Shown one piece after another: positions 29,501 to 39,555 of a stretch of 64,000 bases of DNA; within the stretch, counting starts at the first letter, position 1, and every line of letters starts with the position of its first letter. The notes beneath the pieces are model-generated. The model was not told where the DNA came from. It did no database searches and saw only the letters and a program-made list of their open reading frames with translations. Made by a program: the position numbers and the translations under genes. Source of the stretch: Oscheius dolichura (taxonomy: Eukaryota > Nematoda > Chromadorea > Rhabditida > Rhabditidae); assembly GCA_932521035.1 (NCBI GenBank), contig OW051493.1, positions 7,750,001-7,814,000 of the forward strand, in the 5' to 3' direction.

Positions 29501-30821
29501 ATTTGATATGGTAGCCTTTCATGCTCCACGAGAGGAAGGAGTCGTTGATCCCCATCAGATATTTCAGCCGGTTCAGGAGACACGTCTTGTAGACACTCCA
29601 CATGTCGATCTCATTCAATCCCGGGGTTACGGTAGTCACCACCTGGGACAATTTCTTTTGGAGAAGAAGGAGAACAGTACCTTAGGAGGGGGCAGAGCAC
29701 AGGGGGTGGTTATCATGGCCTTGGAGATGAGTTTCGGCTCGGCGGGGGCGATGGGCACGGGCGAGGGACTGCCCTTCCGGCGGCGGATCTTCTCGATTAT
29801 GTTCGTCTTCAGCGATTCGTAGATGCCCTCCTTGTCGTCTCGGCCATCCCGGGTCCGGTCACAAGTCGGCGTCGTGTCGATGACTCGAACGGGTTCGCGA
29901 CTTCTCTAAAAGAGGGAGGATTAGAGGGGGAGAGAAAGGAGAGAAACCCTCTCGTAGTGGATCCTAGCCGGTTCAAGGTTTGTCAGTTCCAGGAGATTGT
30001 TACAGGACATTGAACGCCGTCGGTGGAAACCATTGTCCTGAGGAGGGGAATTCGGTATTTGACCGTTGAAATCCGGACTGAAAAATGGGAAAATTTGAAG
30101 GAAATGTCCTAGAAATTACAGCTTATTCATTGAAACTGAATTCCGCGCCCCTGCACCCGTAAAATCTCGGCAGCAGTCGGCATAAGAAGATTGGAAACCA
30201 ATACGCGCTGCTGCCGAGATTTTACGGGTGCGCGTGCCAGAGTTTCTCGGATTTTTTGTAATATCTGTGCCTTTTTTTAAATATTTTTCCTATTTCTTAC
30301 CTTCTATTTGGTGTCAACGACTGTAATTTCTTCTGAATTGAAGCCGAAAAGCTACTCCTTCTAATCAGCTTGGGTGTCTGCGGTTTGGCTGTAGCCGGCG
30401 TGACAAAGAAGCAATACAACCAGTTGTTATCCTTGAAGACGCGTTCCTTTCCCTCATGGGATCCGTATCGATAAAAATGACCTTCTTCCATAAATTTCTG
30501 CAGTAATTTTGTACAAGAATCTCTAAAGGTGGGCGATATTTTATATTAATAGAGACAATTTTCACTATACCTGGTGACTTCTCGGCCGTTGAGTAATGTC
30601 TTCGGAATGGCTTCCATCATAAAATCGACGGCTTCTTTTCCCGTGAATGAATCGTCAACATAGGTGAATTGCCGTCGATGACGGCTGCGTGGGCAGTCTT
30701 TTAAAAATGTATTCACAATATTGTTCCATTTTTCTGTATAGGGAAACTTTGGCTTCAGCTGAGGTGCAACTCTTGAATCCACTGAGCCTGATCGTAGATT
30801 TCTTCTCGGGGTTTCATGCAT
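26579..30821 (-). CDS. let-99: LET-99/DEPDC1-like DEP and RhoGAP-like domain protein
   Basis: About 14 minus-strand exons. The start MHETPRRNLRSGS (ATG 30821) lies three bases after a strong TTTCTTTTCAG acceptor, so it is probably trans-spliced. The DEP domain covers about 30760-30410 (TYVDDSFTGKEAVDFMMEAI, LLQKFMEEGHFYRYGSHEGK). A basic Ser/Pro-rich linker follows, then the RhoGAP-like region (EIDMWSVYKTCLLNRLK; GSALLSEEEAVAILHAM; SLLTTISLIFLTLPTARRWK). The last exon ends with KLKQFKAAHPDIYSKRFP, a hallmark of DEPDC1 C termini. LET-99 in C. elegans opposes GPR/LIN-5 cortical force on the spindle. A 14 nt exon near 28185-28198 is needed to join the frame. One intron (28291-28348) has AT instead of GT. 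A palindromic element lies in an intron at 30153-30231. Confidence 0.85.
30153..30231. repeat. Palindromic element copy A (TIR element, core CCGAGATTTTACGGGTG)
   Basis: GCACCCGTAAAATCTCGGCA at 30153 is the exact reverse complement of TGCCGAGATTTTACGGGTGC ending at 30231, giving 24 bp arms around a 31 bp centre. It lies in an intron of the LET-99-like gene. Related copies occur at 37277-37375 and 37731-37829, with relics elsewhere, as expected for a small non-autonomous DNA element. Confidence 0.8.
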
Positions 30822-32476
30822 CGGCTGAAAAGAAAGCAAAGAATGAAGAGAACGAAGAGGAAAATTAGAGACAAGCTATTTTGAGATTATCTGGTCTTAC
30901 TTTTTCCTGCTTTTTTTGCTGGGGGAAGAAATTGAGACCCTCTTTCTTTTTCTTCAACGACGCTTTGAAAAATTACGCAGTTGGTCCCCGCCACGAACGT
31001 TTTACGGAACGTTTTTCAGCCGCGCTTCTTTTTTCATGTCAACTTCGAGTTTTTGCCTATTTTCACATTTTTTCACTTATTTTCCTCCGTTATTGTTGCT
31101 TGTATCACTGCTGTAATTGTGTGTTTGAGACAGGAGTGGGAGATATGCTCAACATTTCTCGAAATGAGCTCCGCATTCCTATCAAATCAACGTAATTTTT
31201 CAAAAAGCTCTAGGTCTTTTGGCAATATTGGCGACATTGATATTTTTCACCATTTAATAGTTCGACATTGCTTTGATATGAACGTCGAGCTCATGTCAAG
31301 AAATATTGAGCATGTAGTACAGCGCTAGTTGAGAGGAAGAAATTTATGGGAGGCCGAGAAATGGAGAGGGTGTTTATGGTTAGGAAGTCGTCTTGATGAC
31401 TAAAAGCCAAAATATTTGTAACTTCAAGGCTGCCAAGAGAATTGAAATGATCTGAGAGAATAGATGTAGGCGGTTCCTATGGGTTTTCGCAGCTTTTGTT
31501 ATTCTAATAGCCGTTAAAACATGATGGGTAATATTTGTACTTCTTTGTCGGGCCTCTTGTTCAGAGCTTGGCAAACAAGTTGTATTTTTACAAAACACTT
31601 GCAGTGGTCTTTGAGCGTACGCTCCGAAATAACCACATCGGAGCTGTGAAAAGGTACACGTCATGGTCAAGTGGGGGGTTTTCCGGGAAGCGAGAAAGAT
31701 AATATTGAAACAAGAAAAGATTGCGCAAATTTAGAGAATGTAGATAAATAATCATTTCGAGTAGCATTATAGTAGTATTCTTTGAACATGATGAGTAAAA
31801 CATGCCCATTGTAAGTTGCTATGAATATGACGCAGTAACGCAGAGACCACCCAGCTAGCTATATCAGCGTCTTTTTATGATTTCCTTCGCTTTTGTTGTT
31901 ATTAATTTCATGCTCGCTATCTAACATTCTGCTTCAATATTTGATGGCATTGTATTGATTTTCCTCCTGGTTTGATGTTTTTTTCTATCCTTTCAGGAGA
32001 AGAACACCTTCATGAATTTAACAAATAAGTCCATAGGCACTCTTGGGCATTTTGCTGCATAACAGCAATTTCTGTTGTTCGTGCAGAAGCATACAAAGCA
32101 TTTACATTTTGGCTGGAATACAATGACCCATTTGAAAGAGAAAAAATAAGTTCAAAATATTTGTGTTCCCGCGAATCGTTGGCAAACTACTAGGTACAGC
32201 ACTTATTCGCAGTCTCTTCGGCACGAGACCGCGCCCTCTGGCCTGATGACTTTGATTCGTAGCTTTCACAACAACTACAATTTATTACAGCCTATCTTAC
32301 ATATCTTTGTATTTACTCCATATCTAACACAGGAAACTAATATAACCTATTTTATTATGCGGTATTCGGTAATCAATACGCATCGGTAACTTTGTATAGT
32401 ATGATGCTAATCTCTCAATAATTATTGTCTTTCTCATAACGCTTCTGGTTATTGATGTTTTATTTTTCAGGCAAAA
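30822..32476. other. Divergent upstream region with a long imperfect hairpin
   Basis: No supported exon between the divergent LET-99-like gene and rad-23. Short open frames look random. The strongest structure is the foldback at 31143-31316. The last bases before rad-23 (TATTTTTCAG) form an acceptor directly upstream of its ATG. Confidence 0.5.
31143..31316. repeat. Imperfect inverted repeat, long hairpin
   Basis: Left arm 31143-31192 (ATATGCTCAACATTTCTCGA, then AATGAGCTCCGCATTCCTAT) pairs with the complement of 31261-31316 (reverse complement ACATGCTCAATATTTCTTGA, then CATGAGCTCGACGTTCATAT). Arms of about 50-55 bp are roughly 75-80% alike with scattered mismatches and a loop of about 70 bp. 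It could be a small-RNA precursor or an old foldback element. Confidence 0.5.
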
Positions 32477-33630
32477 ATGCCCACGGTAACGTTCAAGACG
32501 ATAACCCAGGTCACCTTCACTTTAGAAATAGAACCGACAATTACGGTATCATTTTTTTTTCTAGAGATCTGCATACAAGAGTTTAGATCGCAGAAGTAAA
32601 GAGAAAAATCGCCGAAGAAAGAGGCGAAGATTTTGCTGTGGAGTTGCAGAAACTCATCTATAACGGAAAAATTCTGGATGATAACACTACGGTTGGAGAT
32701 GCCAATATCGAAGAGAGCAAATTCGTCGTCGTGATGCTTGCCAGAGTAAGTATTTGAACATTCACTGACCATTCTTTTATAGAAAAAACCAGTTGAAGCT
32801 CCTGCCGCTCCTACACCAGCTGCTCCTGCTGCCGAAGCACCGTCGAAACCCGCTCCAGCTGCGACTCCCGCTCCGACTCCTGCTCCCGCTAGAACCGATC
32901 TCACAGCCGAGCAGATCGAGAAGCTTGAAAATGTTATGGGGATGGGGTACAGTAGAGAACAGGTATTTTATTTGTGTAGGATTTAATTAAACTTATTTTC
33001 AGGCGATGAGAGCTCTTACTATAAGCGACTGGGAAGCTAATGGAGCCGTCAACTTGCTGCTTAGTGGGAGCGACGACTTTGACTCTCTACCCGTCGCTGC
33101 CGAAGTCGAAGGTGAAGAAGATGAACCTCTTGGAGCTGGAGGCCTGGAGGACATCGCCCACCTGCCCCAAATTGACGAGCTTCGTAATCTCATCCGTTCC
33201 AACCCAGCTGCTCTTCCCGAATTAATGAGAGTATGTCTTTTCAATGCATTTTTACTATTCAGTATTTTTAGGATATTGCTCAACATAACCCTCAATTGAT
33301 GACCGCAATCAACCAAAACCAGCAGGCCTTTCTACAAATGATGTCTCAAGGAGGCGGAGGGCAAAGCGGATCTGAAGGCGCTGCTGCTGGTGGTGAAGCA
33401 GGAATTCCTCCCGGAGCTCATGTCATCCGTCTGACACCAGAAGAACACGCTGCCGTTCAGCGTATCAAATCCATGGGATTGAATGTTCCCGATCAGCTCA
33501 TTATCGAGGTATGTTTTATACGATTCATTTATAAATTCATTATGTCTAGGCATACCTTGCTTGTGACAAGAATGAAGAATTAGCCGTTTCTTACATTATG
33601 GATGCTATGGATAACTTCGGCCAAGAATAA
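32477..33630 (+). CDS. rad-23: RAD23 ubiquitin receptor / nucleotide excision repair protein
   Basis: Five or six exons. Order: N-terminal ubiquitin-like domain (MPTVTFKTITQVTFTLEI, LIYNGKILDDNTTVGD); Ala/Pro-rich linker; UBA1 (TAEQIEKLENVMGMGYSREQ near 32905); XPC-binding STI1-like domain (LPQIDELRNLIRSNPAALP near 33165); Gly-rich linker; UBA2 (VPDQLIIEAYLACDKNEEL across the splice near 33510-33550); stop at 33628-33630. This is the complete RAD23 set of about 320 residues. It shuttles ubiquitylated proteins to the proteasome and stabilises XPC. The ATG lies six bases after TATTTTTCAG, which suggests a trans-spliced leader. coa-7 begins 180 bp downstream. Confidence 0.95.
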
Positions 33631-33810
33631 TATTGTCCTCTCTGCTTGAAATCAACTGTCCGGGTTATTATGTTACCATTGCGTCTGTTTAATTTGATTG
33701 TTTTTGTAATGACAATGAAACTGTTTTATATGTAATTTTGGTGCTATCTGTTGTGCTGGTTTCTCCATTAGCTCCTTTTCTTCTTGACCATCGTGAGAAT
33801 TTTATAGAGA

Positions 33811-34806
33811 ATGGCAGATAACGAAGAAGCCGAACGGGCTCAAAAGGAAAGGCAAGAATATGTTAAAAATATTGGAATAGAATACCGGTTTGGCTGTTAT
33901 GAAGTGAGAAAGACTTGCGCAGTATTTCATTTTTTGCAGGAAAAACGTGGAGATTCTTGCCATTTACTTGGTGAATATATGGAAGCTATTGAACAGAATT
34001 TCAAGACGGCCCTCACACTTTTTAAGCAAAATTGTGAAGAAAGAAAATATCCTAAAAGCTGCTTTAAATATGGAATGTATATTCTAGCAGGGAAAGGTTT
34101 ACAAAACTCTTTATGTGTGATTGTTTGATTTTAGAAACTCAACCAGAATTACGAAAGCTTCTTGAGCCGATGAAAATAGCATGTGACGCAAAATTAGCTC
34201 AAGGATGCAGGTGTTTTTCATTGTTTTGGTGCTTATATTATTGTTTCTTCAGATATCTATCATTAGTTTATTGGAATGGAGAGAAAGATAGGCCTGCCGA
34301 TTCAAAACAAGCAGAAACATACATGAAAAAGTAATCATTTCAATATAAATTTCTTTTATGTATTGCTATGTCGTTACTATGGTTTTAGAGCTTGTGAATT
34401 AGAAGACGGCGAAGCTTGTTGGTTACTGAGCACTTGGTTCATGGGAAGGAATGAAAAATTTGTTACAAACACTCACGGAGAAGCAAAAGTAATATAATTC
34501 CGAGTTGTCTTTGTAACACATCATGTTTCAGGAAATGGATCGGACAAGCTTGGGCTCTCTGGACAGAGATATGTGCCAATCATTAACGTACGCTATAAAA
34601 GCATGTGAATTAAATATCCCACAAAGCTGTGCTAATGTTTCTAGGTTAGATTTTGCCTATAATGTTCTACTTCGTAGTTTAGAATGTATAAACTAGGTGA
34701 CGGCGTAGAGAAGAATCTTGATGAAGCTAAAAAATACGCGGATAAAGCAAAGGAAATTATGGATATGATGAAGAGTAGAGACAATACCGCGGGATTTACC
34801 GGATAG
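33811..34806 (+). CDS. coa-7: COA7-like Sel1-repeat protein, cytochrome c oxidase assembly factor
   Basis: Seven exons give about 225 residues starting [18 protein letters not shown], with the ATG just after the acceptor GAATTTTATAG. Sel1-type repeats carry paired Cys spaced as in COA7: [53 protein letters not shown], and [20 protein letters not shown] at the end. The family acts in the mitochondrial intermembrane space in complex IV assembly, with disulphide-linked repeats imported by the MIA pathway. The first intron (about 33905-33940) interrupts the first repeat. With rad-23 180 bp upstream on the same strand, a two-gene operon with SL2-type trans-splicing is likely. Confidence 0.9.
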
Positions 34807-37276
34807 TCTCATTGTTTTCACTTTTTTGTTATTCATATCATAGTTTTCAGCAGCTAGCTGTTATTTTTTAGGATGACTATGAAGTTATTAGGATTTTCTT
34901 TTGTTAGACTTTTTGTTGGAATCCGTCATAATGGCAGATCAGTTTCATCACTGACCAGGTCACGATCTCTCGTTCTCAGCTAGAACACCTATAAACAGCG
35001 AATTACGAGTCAGTCCGCTATTCTCGGCGCAAAACTATGTTAATAAAAAGTTAACGACGCTGCGGACTCGTTCAACTTTTGGTATTTATCGCTAAGATCA
35101 GGCGTTGAAAAAGCAACAGTAAATGAAGTTACGCTTTGAACTTTGTGAGACGACCACACGCAAACGGTGTCATACTGTATAGCACAAAAGTGATGTACGA
35201 AACACAGCGACGTCATTGGTTCCTAAAAATTAATATCGCATCATTGAATTTCTCTGGATTCATCTCTTCGGGCTCTTTATAACAAATGACTCCCTTCTTG
35301 AACTGTTGCTTCTGCGTCCGTTTCAACGTTAGCTTTTTTATAGACACGTTTTCTTTTAGTCGTGCTCCACTCGAGTATTAAATCACACCAGCTGTCAATT
35401 CAACCTACAACACACTCGTGCTTAAGGAAGATGGATGGTGTCGTTTATTATTTAGACGGAAGTGCGTTCCCAAAGAAGCTAGAAAAGAAACACAGAAATC
35501 CATCACATGGAGACAAACACGAGGACCTAAAAATAGCTATTCTAGTCTCTTTGGAACCGCTATTCTTCTCTTCTCTCTCGTAGATCATGTATGAACTGTG
35601 TTTTCAAAGACATCCGTCCCCAGTACAATTTTTAAAATTCTCTCTCGCAACCGTCTGAAGAGAACGGGTACTGGTGACCGCGTGACGTCGAAATTAGCCG
35701 CTTTCTTTGCCTATCATTCTATTTTTGTCTTCCCGTCTTCCATCGGTCGCCGGAAGCTCATCCGTCAAAAATTTTCATCTCAGTCGCCAGCCAGAGAGAG
35801 AGAGTCGAGACCATCGTCGTATTGCCTTCCTGTCGACGCCAGTTCCGTCTTCAACTTTGATCCCAAAGTCGAAAGACAAACGATCCTATTATTTTTACGA
35901 CTTCTCGGAACGTGATACTTATACAGTTACCGTCTCCCTGACCCCTTGGGAATTTCCCCTGGCTCGTTTTCTTTACAATTTATCAGAAGAGACTCCCATT
36001 CTTCTTCATTTTCGCCCAACCATAACCGGAAGCCTGTTTTTCTTTTCTTTTGTCTTTGTTTCTGCTGCTGATGCTGATGCTTATTTTTCTCTGCGATAAT
36101 GATGTTTGAAAAATAATAGTTAGCAGCGGGAACTTGTTCTATTTGATAAATTTTAGGTGTGAAGTGTGCTTATTTTTCGGTGAAGACAAGCAGCAACGAA
36201 TTCTTTATATTACAAGTGCTGCAGCTGTTTGTATTTATACTAAAGCCATTAATCTTGCAATTGGAATTGTTTGCTATTATTTTTCTTCTAAAAATGCCGA
36301 ATTACATTGTGCTGCATATCATACAGGAGTTTTTAAAAATTATTTCTACTTTGTCTACTACCTTTTCGTTCACTTTTCATTGAATTTTATCATTTCAGAC
36401 GGCGAAATCGACTAAAATTAGGATGGCTGTAATTTTCGGCTTGATCATCAATTTTCTCTCTATTTTACTAATTCTTTTTGTTCTATTCAGGCCCAACAGT
36501 GTTTTAGAACCTTTGTTCTTTAGAAAATACACAATTGGAAGAACAAACACCCATTTCTGATGGTATTTTCTTCCCGGAATTGCCGAATTCCTTTCCGCGA
36601 CTACCATATACCGAACAGCGAATTGTTTGTCATTTCCTTCCACTTGTTCACTTTATTTTTAAACTCTACTTTGTTTATTAGCTAGTTTTCAGTATATTTT
36701 AGCTTTTTGTGATAGAAAAATAACCAAAAATAGAGCTAGCTCATATTCTCAAATTCTAAGCGCAGCCATTCATTTTCGCGTCTCTCTTTCATTATCTCAA
36801 AGAGCCCACCAGCTTCGTTTCAACCTTTTCCATTTTTCCTAATTTAAAAAAATTTCCTTTATCATTTTCTCAAGGATCACAGTTCACCTACAGTAATCGT
36901 CGCGTGTTCGACTTTTAAGAATGAACGTAGCCACCGAGACAGGCTTCCAGACCGTTTTTTTTTCATTGAAATAATTCATTCGCTCACTTTTAAAGCTGAT
37001 AAGAGGCGTGGTGGCGGCTGATGGAGGTCAAAACAACCGAGAAGGGAAAGAAGAGAAGCCCGCGCCGGAAGAGGAAGCATATTTCACATTCCGATGATTT
37101 TTAACCGCCATTTTTATAGACTGAAATTGGGTATTTATAGCTCTCCACTGGCGAGAAATACCGTATGCCCGTTTATTGTCATCCTCTGCATTTTTCCTAT
37201 AAAAAGGTCATTGTTCTTACGCAATTCTCCGAAAATTTATAAAAACGTCTCTAAAAATATACCCGTTCCTTGTTTT

Positions 37277-37375
37277 CTTCTGCCGCTACACCCGTAAAAT
37301 CTCGGCAGCAGAATGCATTTGAGGAAAGCTTCAGTTCTGCGTGTTGCCGAGATTTTACGGGTGTCGGGGCAGAAG
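37277..37375. repeat. Palindromic element copy B
   Basis: CACCCGTAAAATCTCGGCAG in the left arm pairs with GTTGCCGAGATTTTACGGGT in the right. The pairing extends outward to CTTCTGCC at 37277 and GGCAGAAG ending at 37375, longer than in copy A. Confidence 0.75.
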
Positions 37376-37730
37376 GCGGCCGACTTTCCATTCCCTGTCG
37401 CCGCCAGGCTTCTTTTCTCCTTTATCAGCTACGGAATTTCATAAACGGCTTAACGTCGGCATTATTCATCGTCCAGCCACTCTCTGCACACTTCTTTGTA
37501 CTCTTCCCTTGCTCTTCGTCTTGCGATAACACAGGATGGGGTGGTCTAATCTTCGTTCCACTTCCACCCGAGATACACTCATCACCCGCATGGTTTGCAT
37601 CACCAATGCTGTTGCTCCTGCACTTCTTCCATCCCCCCACGCGTGTTTTCTCATTAAATATTTACTATTTTTGACGTCAAAAAATGCAAAAGGAACCACG
37701 TTTCTGGTTATTGGTATTTCCAGAGCCGGT

Positions 37731-37829
37731 GCACCCACACCCGTAAAAACTCGGCAGTACAATGCCTTGAGATAAAGGTGCGCTCATTTCCTATTCCGCC
37801 TACTGCCGAGATTTTACGGGTGCGGGCGC
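37731..37829. repeat. Palindromic element copy C
   Basis: Left arm 37731-37759 (ACACCCGTAAAAACTCGGCA) pairs with right arm 37801-37829 (TGCCGAGATTTTACGGGTGC). Outer bases GCACCCAC and GCGGGCGC pair imperfectly. It lies 356 bp from copy B in the same orientation. Confidence 0.75.
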
Positions 37830-39555
37830 GTCAACTTCAGTTGACCTAGAGTGTCCTCTATTTATTTCTAGCCACAGTAATCCAGTATTTTTATGGATTT
37901 TAAAGATTTTTCCTATTATTTTGCATTGTTTCTGCCATCAGCTACCCGTTGTCACGCTTCCTTTCCCTTCTTCTTCCCCATCAGCTGTTCACAAAACCGC
38001 CTCTCTCCAAACTTGCTAATAGCCAGCTGGCTGTGTCTTTTCTGTACTCTGTAACCTTGAAAAACAGCCACAGACCGCCGGATTATTCTTCTTCTTCGCC
38101 TTGAGACCAACGATATCAAGAACCTATTTATATTGTCCCCCTTTCTTCCTGCAAAAATCATCACATGGCCTAGACGGCTGCCTCCCTGCTGCTGATGATG
38201 CCAGCTGTTTACCAGCCTCAAAAGACCGGGGGAGAAAGACGTCGTCTGAGTTTTGAACTAGGCGGTCTCTTCCCCGGGAAAAAGGGTTACCTTATGATTT
38301 CTAAAGGGGAATTTTGTCGATTTTCCATAGAAGACACTAGGGAGCGCGGTACACCTCCCTCCTGGCCAAATACCGATCCCGGTGTGGATTAGTCACCCCC
38401 GTTTTATTGTTTACTTACACCCGTTTTTGTGTTTTGGGTCTCCTTGGGAAAGGCACGAGTCATCACACTTCCGATTGTGGTCTGAGGCTGACGAGAAGGC
38501 GTCTATAAAGACGACGCGGAGGACGATGACTAGTCGAACTTTCAACCCTAGAGCTTCTCCTTACCTGGGGGAATTTTCCCTCTTTTGCGTGACCGAATCA
38601 CCCCAGGGGCCAACTTCCCTTCTCCCATCCATCCATAATCAATAGAACTGGTAGAGACGCACCCCTCATATCGTTATCCGCTACTTCAGAGGCCCTGGCT
38701 ACTGTGAGCCTCCAGGAAAGTGACCGAGAGCCAACGCAACCCGGGAAATCAAGGCTTGCGGTCGACCAAACCCCTGTGAGAGGTGCCCAGGGTTTCTATT
38801 ATTAAATTCTGCGTCCAGCACAGGGGGATAAACTTGCAATCTGTTACAGGGGCGATGCCACGTTTCTTCTAGAGGAAAGCGGGCGTTTTGAAGGGGAGCC
38901 AGAGCTTGTATCTCGCCGTTGGTGCGCCTTCCTTTTCTCCAGTTTTATGGATCTCCCCTCCATTTTTGCTACAGTAGCGTCAACAATAACGTTCTCAAAC
39001 GGTTCGGCTATTGGCTGTTTTATAAAACCTGGTTTTCTGTATTAAAATGACATTTGAGCCCTTCCCCGAGCTCCCATACCTTGAGATAAGGCGGTCATCC
39101 TTTCTGTCCTCCCATATCCCATGGAACGGTTCTTTTCCCTTCTTCTCCCCATTTTCTGTCTCTTTTTGTTCCGTCTTCCTCTTCCCCACAGTCAAAAGAT
39201 CCTTCTTCCTATCTCCCTTCTTCCCCCCTTCTTATTGTTTTACGACGGGCTGTATTATGAAAACATGCTTGCCGGTCTCAGACCCCTCCGGCCATAAACA
39301 CTTGCCTTCCCCCTTTTCCCCCGTTCTTTGAGTAAAACCGGTGACATCATGACTTTCCCAAGGTCTGGATTTCATTCCACCTTCCTTCTTCCCACTAGAA
39401 ATCAGTGACGTCACCAGTTCGTTTCCTGATCAGACGGCGACTCCGCCCTCTTCTCACACCTTTCCCCCCGGGGCCTCTCTCTCCTGCCAGCGGGCATTTC
39501 CATCCTGTCCAAAAGTTCACTTTTTCAGAAAAATCATAATTCCCACTCGATTAAA

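Larger units (their letters stand above)
34807..39555. other. 4.7 kb region without a recognisable gene
   Basis: Several open frames of 60-130 codons occur (for example near 35430, 35707-36099 and 37270-37674), but none shows a known motif, consistent codon use or convincing chains of splice sites. The stretch is pyrimidine-rich on the plus strand and carries two complete palindromic elements (37277-37375, 37731-37829). It may contain long 5' UTR or outron sequence, regulatory DNA, or lineage-specific genes I cannot see. Confidence 0.45.

Noticed and set aside
37270-37674. 134-codon plus-strand frame
   Set aside because: It runs through a palindromic element and continues without coding-like composition.
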